Shown here piece after piece: positions 58,386 through 64,000 of a stretch of DNA of 64,000 bases. Source of the stretch: Cyanobacteria bacterium SIG27 (GTDB taxonomy: Bacteria; Cyanobacteriota; Vampirovibrionia; Gastranaerophilales; Gastranaerophilaceae); the NCBI GenBank assembly GCA_015152565.1, contig SUTT01000001.1, positions 25,224-89,223 of the forward strand, given 5' to 3'. Positions within the stretch are counted from its first letter, which is position 1, and each line of letters starts with the position of its first letter. Under the pieces are notes generated by a model, which did not search any database, had not been told where the DNA came from, and saw only the letters and a list, made by a program, of their open reading frames with translations. Position numbers and translations under genes: made by a program.

Positions 58386-59423
58386 TTATTTTAAAATTTC
58401 TTCAATCTTATCTTTTGGTATGATTATATCATGTATTGAAAAATATGGTTTTAAATTTCCTGCCTCCATTTCGTGCCTACCTGCTTTGTTTAAAAAATCA
58501 TCAGCATTTTTGTTAAAGTCATATGTATCATAAACTTTTAAATGCAAATTTCCTTCGCTGTCAAATTCTGGATTTCTAACATCGAATCCACCAATGGCAT
58601 TTTTTAAATCGTTATTGTTAAAAATTCCAATTGGACCATGTTTTTGAAATCTTCCTGAAAAATTTTCATTATTTAAAATTTTATCTTTGTTGTTTTTTAA
58701 AATTTCTTTAAAATCTTCATTTTCAGATATTCTTTTTGAAGGTTTTGAATTACTTTTAAAATAGTATCCTTTTATTTCTTCTTTATTAAAACCATAGTCT
58801 TTGAATTGTTGTTCAATTTTCTTTTCTAAATATTCTTTATCTTCTTGGATAAACGAGTCATCATAATTTTTTAATTCTATAGCGTTTTCAAGATAACTTT
58901 TATCATTCATTTTATCACCATGGGCTAAATCGAGCATCCCTGCTGTATCTTCGCCTACGCCAAGTTTTATTAAATTGTGACGTAAATTATTATATTCTTT
59001 ACCAATATTTTTTTGTGTTTTTCTTTGAAGCCATTCATTTTTTTTAATTTTTTCTTCAAAATTGTTTTTAATTTTTTCTAACTCATCAACATTTGAATAT
59101 AAAATTTCTTTGGGAGTTAATTTATTACCTAGTTTAAAAATCAACCTATCTCTTTGTTTTTTGTTTGCATTTTCTTTTTGAGTTGCTCCGTTTTTATACA
59201 AAATGTCAGCAGGGGATTCCTTTGAATTTTTTATATTAGGTAAAGTTGGTTTTGTTTCATTATATTCAACCCCAAGTTTGAATGGCGTCATGTAATCATT
59301 TTTTTGATTTTTCTTATCTTTATTTTGATTTTCTTCTTTGTTCTCATTTGTATCTTCTCCTCCGTTTTTAAAAGTAAATCTTCCTATAGAATCACGTGGG
59401 TGTTCGCTTTCATCCCAAGACAT
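58386..59423 (-). CDS. phage/polymorphic-toxin-like protein with HPRDxxGRFT N-terminus
   Basis: MSWDESEHPRDSIGRFTFKNGG; C-terminal LKVYDTYDFNKNADDFLNKAGRHEMEAGNLKPYFSIHDIIIP. Confidence 0.55.
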   Translation of the reverse strand: MSWDESEHPRDSIGRFTFKNGGEDTNENKEENQNKDKKNQKNDYMTPFKLGVEYNETKPTLPNIKNSKESPADILYKNGATQKENANKKQRDRLIFKLGNKLTPKEILYSNVDELEKIKNNFEEKIKKNEWLQRKTQKNIGKEYNNLRHNLIKLGVGEDTAGMLDLAHGDKMNDKSYLENAIELKNYDDSFIQEDKEYLEKKIEQQFKDYGFNKEEIKGYYFKSNSKPSKRISENEDFKEILKNNKDKILNNENFSGRFQKHGPIGIFNNNDLKNAIGGFDVRNPEFDSEGNLHLKVYDTYDFNKNADDFLNKAGRHEMEAGNLKPYFSIHDIIIPKDKIEEILK

Positions 59424-59602
59424 AATTTTCTCCTATTTATACTCAGCCATTTACAATATAACATATTTGATAACTAAGTCAAGTAACGGTGTATATAATA
59501 AATAAACAATTTATCAATTGAAATGTAAAATATATTTAATTTTTAGGCAATTTTTTAGCTTGATTGGTTTTATTATTTTGCTAGTGTGTTTATGGGTGGC
59601 AA

Positions 59603-61600
59603 ATGAAAATTAATTCTATCGGTACAAGAAATTATTCGCCTAATTTTGGTGACGCTTTATCAACAAAGCAAGAAAAAAGGTATCTTGAATTGATGAACAA
59701 ATTAAAAGAAGTTCAGGGTCATCAAGACGGAATGAGAATTGTTAAAATTTATACTCCGTCAATCCCATCAGATTCTAAAACCGATACGGGAATTGGTAAG
59801 CCATCATCAAAGGAAGCCGTTAGAATGTACGAACTAGCTCGAATTTATGGCGGTGCTACTGCGATTAAATTTATGCCAATGGGTCAATTAACAGATAAGC
59901 AAGGATATTCTAATGGTTATGCTGGAGCTTACCAAAGAAGTGCGCTAACAATCGGAGAAGATATAATCGATTTATCTCAATTGGCAAGTGAAAAGTATGG
60001 AAATATTTTAGCAAAAAGTGACGTTGAAGAATTTGTTAAAAAACATAATAAAACCTCAAAAAGTCAAAATTTGGTTGATTTTAAAACGACTTTAGGCTGG
60101 AAAAACCAAGAAGATTATCCAATTAATCAACCATTAAGAGCTGCTTTTGAAAATTTTAAAAATATTCAAAATCCAACTGCCGCACTAAGTGCTCTAAGAG
60201 CAGAGTTTGAAGCATTTAAAATTCAAAAAGAGCCGGTTGATTATGATGATATTTATACAAGGCTTGCACTTTTCCCTTATATTAAAGACTTAGGAACTGC
60301 AAAAACAGACTTTTTTGTTGGGTTTGATTCTAATCCTGAAATCAGAGCTAAAAAAATGCCTGAGTATAATAGATTAAAAGAAAAATATAAAAACGAAATC
60401 GAATTTTTTAAATTTAAACAATTTTTGGCTCATAAAGCTCTCTCGGATGCTAAAAAAGAAATTAATGCTCTTGGAATGGATTTAGCTTCAGATTGTGCAA
60501 TTACTTTTTCTTGGGTTGAAGAGCAAGTTTTCCCAGATGCATTTTTAAAAGACGAATGGGGAAGAACAGCACAGCTTGGCTGGGGAATAGACGCAATTAA
60601 TTATCTTGATTTAATTCATAAACAGGATAGTGCAGCCCATAAACTATTTAGAGCAAAAATTGCTCATAACTTAGCAAACTACGATTCAATTCGTTTTGAT
60701 GTTGGTTGGGCTTATATGAATCCTGCTTTTCATTTTGGTGATAATCGAATGATAAGAATTAATGCTGGAACAAAAATCACTGATTTTATCGAGCAAGTTG
60801 CACGAGAAATCAAAGGAGAAGATTTTGACCAAAGAAAATTGATGTATGAGTGCGACGCAAGCGGTATGGACTTTAATCTTTGGGAAAATAAAAGCAAGTT
60901 AGACAAAGTTAAAGGGCTTGCAATTTTAACAACAGAAGAAGAAAAAAATGACAATGCTAATATTGGTTGGGGAAGCTTACCATTTTTTAAATATAACATT
61001 GGTTTAGGTGATGATGATTTTATAATTGGTACAAATAACCACGATAAAGAGGGCGTTTTGAGATGTGCTAAAAATAAAGATAAATCATCTGAACAGGTTG
61101 GAGCGCTACAAAGAGTATTTAATAGACGTCCTCAGGATGGTCATCCTGACGGCTGGAGAGAATTTAAGGATGATGAAAATCCGAAAGAACATATACAAAA
61201 ATATACTCGTGGGCGCTTTGCTGAAATTGACCTTGCAAAACATAGTTTTATAATGCATACAGATTTGTTTGGAAGAAGTGAAAAAGTTGATTACCATGGA
61301 ACCGATTCAACTCATGATTATAAAACACGTCTAGAGCGCCAATATGAGGCAAATTATCATAGAGCGCTTCAAGATGGAGTTGGTTATAATGCAGCAGATG
61401 TTAAAGCTTTCAGAATGGAGATGGATGGTACATCTTCGCAATATTTAAAATTGTACGAAACAGCAAAAAAATATGCGCTTTATTTAAAGCAAAAAGGCGG
61501 AATTTTAACACGTGAGCAAGCAGACAATTCCTTGAGGGCTAATTTAAATATTGAAGAATTAACCTTGGGCGAAATTAAACGTCTTAGCGCTTTATGTTAG
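59603..61600 (+). CDS. divergent 4-alpha-glucanotransferase-like glycoside hydrolase with MKINSIG..NFG tag
   Basis: YDSIRFDVGWAY, ECDASGMDF, GTNNHDKEG resemble clan GH-H catalytic motifs. Confidence 0.6.
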   Translation: MKINSIGTRNYSPNFGDALSTKQEKRYLELMNKLKEVQGHQDGMRIVKIYTPSIPSDSKTDTGIGKPSSKEAVRMYELARIYGGATAIKFMPMGQLTDKQGYSNGYAGAYQRSALTIGEDIIDLSQLASEKYGNILAKSDVEEFVKKHNKTSKSQNLVDFKTTLGWKNQEDYPINQPLRAAFENFKNIQNPTAALSALRAEFEAFKIQKEPVDYDDIYTRLALFPYIKDLGTAKTDFFVGFDSNPEIRAKKMPEYNRLKEKYKNEIEFFKFKQFLAHKALSDAKKEINALGMDLASDCAITFSWVEEQVFPDAFLKDEWGRTAQLGWGIDAINYLDLIHKQDSAAHKLFRAKIAHNLANYDSIRFDVGWAYMNPAFHFGDNRMIRINAGTKITDFIEQVAREIKGEDFDQRKLMYECDASGMDFNLWENKSKLDKVKGLAILTTEEEKNDNANIGWGSLPFFKYNIGLGDDDFIIGTNNHDKEGVLRCAKNKDKSSEQVGALQRVFNRRPQDGHPDGWREFKDDENPKEHIQKYTRGRFAEIDLAKHSFIMHTDLFGRSEKVDYHGTDSTHDYKTRLERQYEANYHRALQDGVGYNAADVKAFRMEMDGTSSQYLKLYETAKKYALYLKQKGGILTREQADNSLRANLNIEELTLGEIKRLSALC

Positions 61601-61611
61601 AATATTTTTAA

Positions 61612-61974
61612 ATGAAAAAGCAAGATGTAAAGTTAAATAATCAAAGAGTAAGTTTTTCTAAAAAAATCAAAAGAAAAATACTTTTAGAATTGGCAAAAGG
61701 CAAAAAGCCTAAGGATGTTTTGCTTGAATATGCGTTTAATTCTTTAAGCAATATTACAAATGATGAAAAATATTCTTCAAAACTGCTACATAAATGGAGA
61801 AAAGAACTTTATTGCAACAAAACGCTTATTCATTTTTTAAATAATCAGGTTGATGATAATGTGCTAAATTACGAGATTGAAAATATTGATACAAGCGACA
61901 CAATGAGCGCAAATGAGCCTGTTATAGTTGGAAATGTAAAAGATGAATTTGTAAAAATGATAAATAGAACATAG
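61612..61974 (+). CDS. hypothetical protein
   Basis: Closely follows the preceding gene. Confidence 0.5.
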   Translation: MKKQDVKLNNQRVSFSKKIKRKILLELAKGKKPKDVLLEYAFNSLSNITNDEKYSSKLLHKWRKELYCNKTLIHFLNNQVDDNVLNYEIENIDTSDTMSANEPVIVGNVKDEFVKMINRT

Positions 61975-62108
61975 CTTTAAAGGTGATATTTACACTCAAT
62001 ATATTAATTTATTTTAAGTTAATTTAAAAAATGAGTTTGACAAAAAAATATTTTTTTGGTTTTATAATATTACAGTGTCGGTCGAGGCAAAGTAGAAGGA
62101 GTTGCTTA

Positions 62109-62708
62109 ATGCAAGAAAATGAATTACCAAAGAATATGGGTAAAAAAATAGTGGACGCACTAAAGCAACAAGATTTTGAAGCAGCGACTGAGTTGGATAA
62201 TGATAATTCAATAGAAGAATTTGCTGATAATGAAGATGTTTCTTTAGATTCATTTGAGGATGAAGCAGAAGTAGATGCTTTTGATTTTGGTTCAAACTCA
62301 AAAGAATATCAACCAATTTTTTCTGTTAATAAGGAAGAAGTTGCTGCAGATCCAGATATGAAATTATCTATTGAAAACGATGAAGATATTGAAGAATTTG
62401 AAATGCCAAACAATATCAACGTTTTGAAAAGATTAATTTCACAACTTCCAACAGGAGTTCCAAGACAAACTGGTGCTCAAATTATCCGTCAAACAATTGA
62501 AGCTCTTGGTATTCCAATGAAGACAGTTCTTCAAGATGCTCAAAGAGTAAGAGATTGCTTGAATAGTTCAATTAAAGATTGCAACTATACAATTCAAGAA
62601 TATAAAAGTAATATTAGAACTCTTGAAAAACAAGCTGCAAGCTATCAAAAACAACTAAACAAATTAAACGATATTATCGGTTTGTTTGTTTTCTCTGAAA
62701 GAAAGTAA
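62109..62708 (+). CDS. conserved hypothetical protein, acidic N-terminus and coiled-coil C-terminus
   Basis: SD aaggag before ATG 62109. Confidence 0.6.
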   Translation: MQENELPKNMGKKIVDALKQQDFEAATELDNDNSIEEFADNEDVSLDSFEDEAEVDAFDFGSNSKEYQPIFSVNKEEVAADPDMKLSIENDEDIEEFEMPNNINVLKRLISQLPTGVPRQTGAQIIRQTIEALGIPMKTVLQDAQRVRDCLNSSIKDCNYTIQEYKSNIRTLEKQAASYQKQLNKLNDIIGLFVFSERK

Positions 62709-62712
62709 ATAG

Positions 62713-62788
62713 GCCCCCATCGTCTAGAGGCCTAGGACAACACCCTTTCACGGTGTAGACAGGGATTCGAATTCCCTTGGGGGTACCA
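62713..62788 (+). tRNA. tRNA-Glu(TTC), CCA encoded
   Basis: gccccca/tgggggt acceptor, anticodon loop ctttcac, agggaTTCGAATtccct, cca. Confidence 0.93.
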
Positions 62789-64000
62789 TATAAAATATAG
62801 GAGCCATTAAGGCTCCTTTTTTAATGTCAAACCAAGGGTTTGAACCAGTTCGAAAACCAGTTTCTTCATATATTAAACCGCTTGGAAAAATTAGCTTTTG
62901 TAATTTTTGTTTTGTTTCTAAATCATTGTCTAACCATAGGTTTTCAAGGTTTTCTAATGAGTTCAAAACATAATCTAAACAAGAATTAAAATTAGCTTTT
63001 GGAGTTTTAAGTTCATTAATTGTTATACTAATTTCATTTTCTTCTTTTTTAATTGAATCAAGTTTAGATTGATATATACCATCATCAATTTTACCTTGAA
63101 TGTATAAATCAACTAGTTTATCTTTTGTTGATTTTAATTCAGTTAATTTTTTAGTTAAATCATTATGATTTTTATTGAATTCTTTACTTATAGAGCTATA
63201 TTGCTCTTTTAAAGACTTTTTAACCGTTTCAATACACTCTTTATTTGGTTTTACTGTGCTTAAAAACTCTATAAACATCTTTTCAAGCGTATTCTTAGGA
63301 ATTCTTGCTTTTGTTTTGCAGCTAGAATTATAACAATGATAGTAAGCATATTTTTTATTTTTACTACCAGTTGATTTACTTGCAGTTAGTGGAGTGCCAC
63401 AAAACGGGCACAACACAAACTGTCTCAATGGAAATTCTGCACTATTTATTCGATTAGTTAAAGCTTGAAATCTATTACCACCAAGCATAGATTGAACTTT
63501 TGCAAATAATTCATCTGATACTATTGCTTCAAATTTTCCTTTAACTACTTCTTTATGCAATGAAGGGCAATACATTTTTCCGCAATATACCAAGTTTTTA
63601 AGCATTGAATATAAACTAACAGTTGGTATTTCATAGTTATAATGCTTTTTAATGTATTTATTAATACAAGAATGTTTATATAAACCGCTTGCGTACAATT
63701 CAAAGATTTTTCTAACCATAGGTGCTTTTTCTTCATCTATTAGTAATTCACCATCTATTAATTTATAACCTAATGGTGCACGCCATAGCCATTTACCTTC
63801 TATTAAAGCTTGTTTCATACCTGCTATTACACGTTCAGACTTTTGGTCATTTTCAAATTGTGAAAAAGCTTGTAACATATTTCTTGTTAGTTTACCAACT
63901 GCATCATTTTGGTTATTTTCTGTAGCTGATAGAATATCTATATCTAACTTGCCTAAAAAAGCACTTAGTGCATAATGGTCATTCATATTTCTAGATAATC
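62748..64000 (-). CDS. large serine recombinase, truncated by window edge
   Basis: Open to base 64000 (...LSRNMNDHYALSAFL); zinc ribbon CPFCGTPLTASKS...YYHCYNSSCKTK; C-terminus MVPPREFESLSTP* read antisense through tRNA-Glu. Confidence 0.92.
   Translation of the reverse strand, partial: LSRNMNDHYALSAFLGKLDIDILSATENNQNDAVGKLTRNMLQAFSQFENDQKSERVIAGMKQALIEGKWLWRAPLGYKLIDGELLIDEEKAPMVRKIFELYASGLYKHSCINKYIKKHYNYEIPTVSLYSMLKNLVYCGKMYCPSLHKEVVKGKFEAIVSDELFAKVQSMLGGNRFQALTNRINSAEFPLRQFVLCPFCGTPLTASKSTGSKNKKYAYYHCYNSSCKTKARIPKNTLEKMFIEFLSTVKPNKECIETVKKSLKEQYSSISKEFNKNHNDLTKKLTELKSTKDKLVDLYIQGKIDDGIYQSKLDSIKKEENEISITINELKTPKANFNSCLDYVLNSLENLENLWLDNDLETKQKLQKLIFPSGLIYEETGFRTGSNPWFDIKKGALMAPIFYMVPPREFESLSTP

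Overview
AT-rich bacterial chromosome segment. Protein style (Ehr-type hydrogenase-like operon, 'MGMAASQARFLGLTARK' protein, many small proteins opening 'MxINSI..FG') suggests a gut Gastranaerophilales/Vampirovibrionia-type genome; this is inference. Housekeeping and metabolic content: hydrogenase-4/complex-I-like operon, nanE/ROK kinase, RND efflux, gpsA, csrA-fliW, ilvA-ridA, tyrS, leuD/IDH-like, der, plsY, eda, kdsC, and tRNAs Ser(GCT), Lys(TTT) and Glu(TTC). Accessory content: (1) a four-gene type III R-M operon with two uncharacterised genes between mod and res; (2) a large serine recombinase whose 3' end runs antisense into tRNA-Glu; (3) a candidate toxin and membrane-immunity pair with a G8/C9 hairpin directly in front of the second gene; (4) a GC-rich interspersed repeat/hairpin family at 9.2 and 55.3 kb, with a related or tRNA-Lys-derived mosaic at 53.4 kb; (5) unrelated proteins sharing an N-terminal 'MxIN[SP][IV]...FG' tag; (6) a free-standing 80-aa glycyl-radical domain (GrcA-like); (7) a palindrome shared by a Crp/Fnr-rubredoxin divergent promoter and a rubrerythrin-containing operon; (8) a C-rich, G-poor candidate sRNA; (9) a CDF transporter fused to CBS-CorC domains; (10) a giant pilin-like protein with four glycine-rich repeats. 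Several small genes missing from the ORF track (rubredoxin and three others) were read directly from the sequence. No CRISPR array or rRNA was seen.
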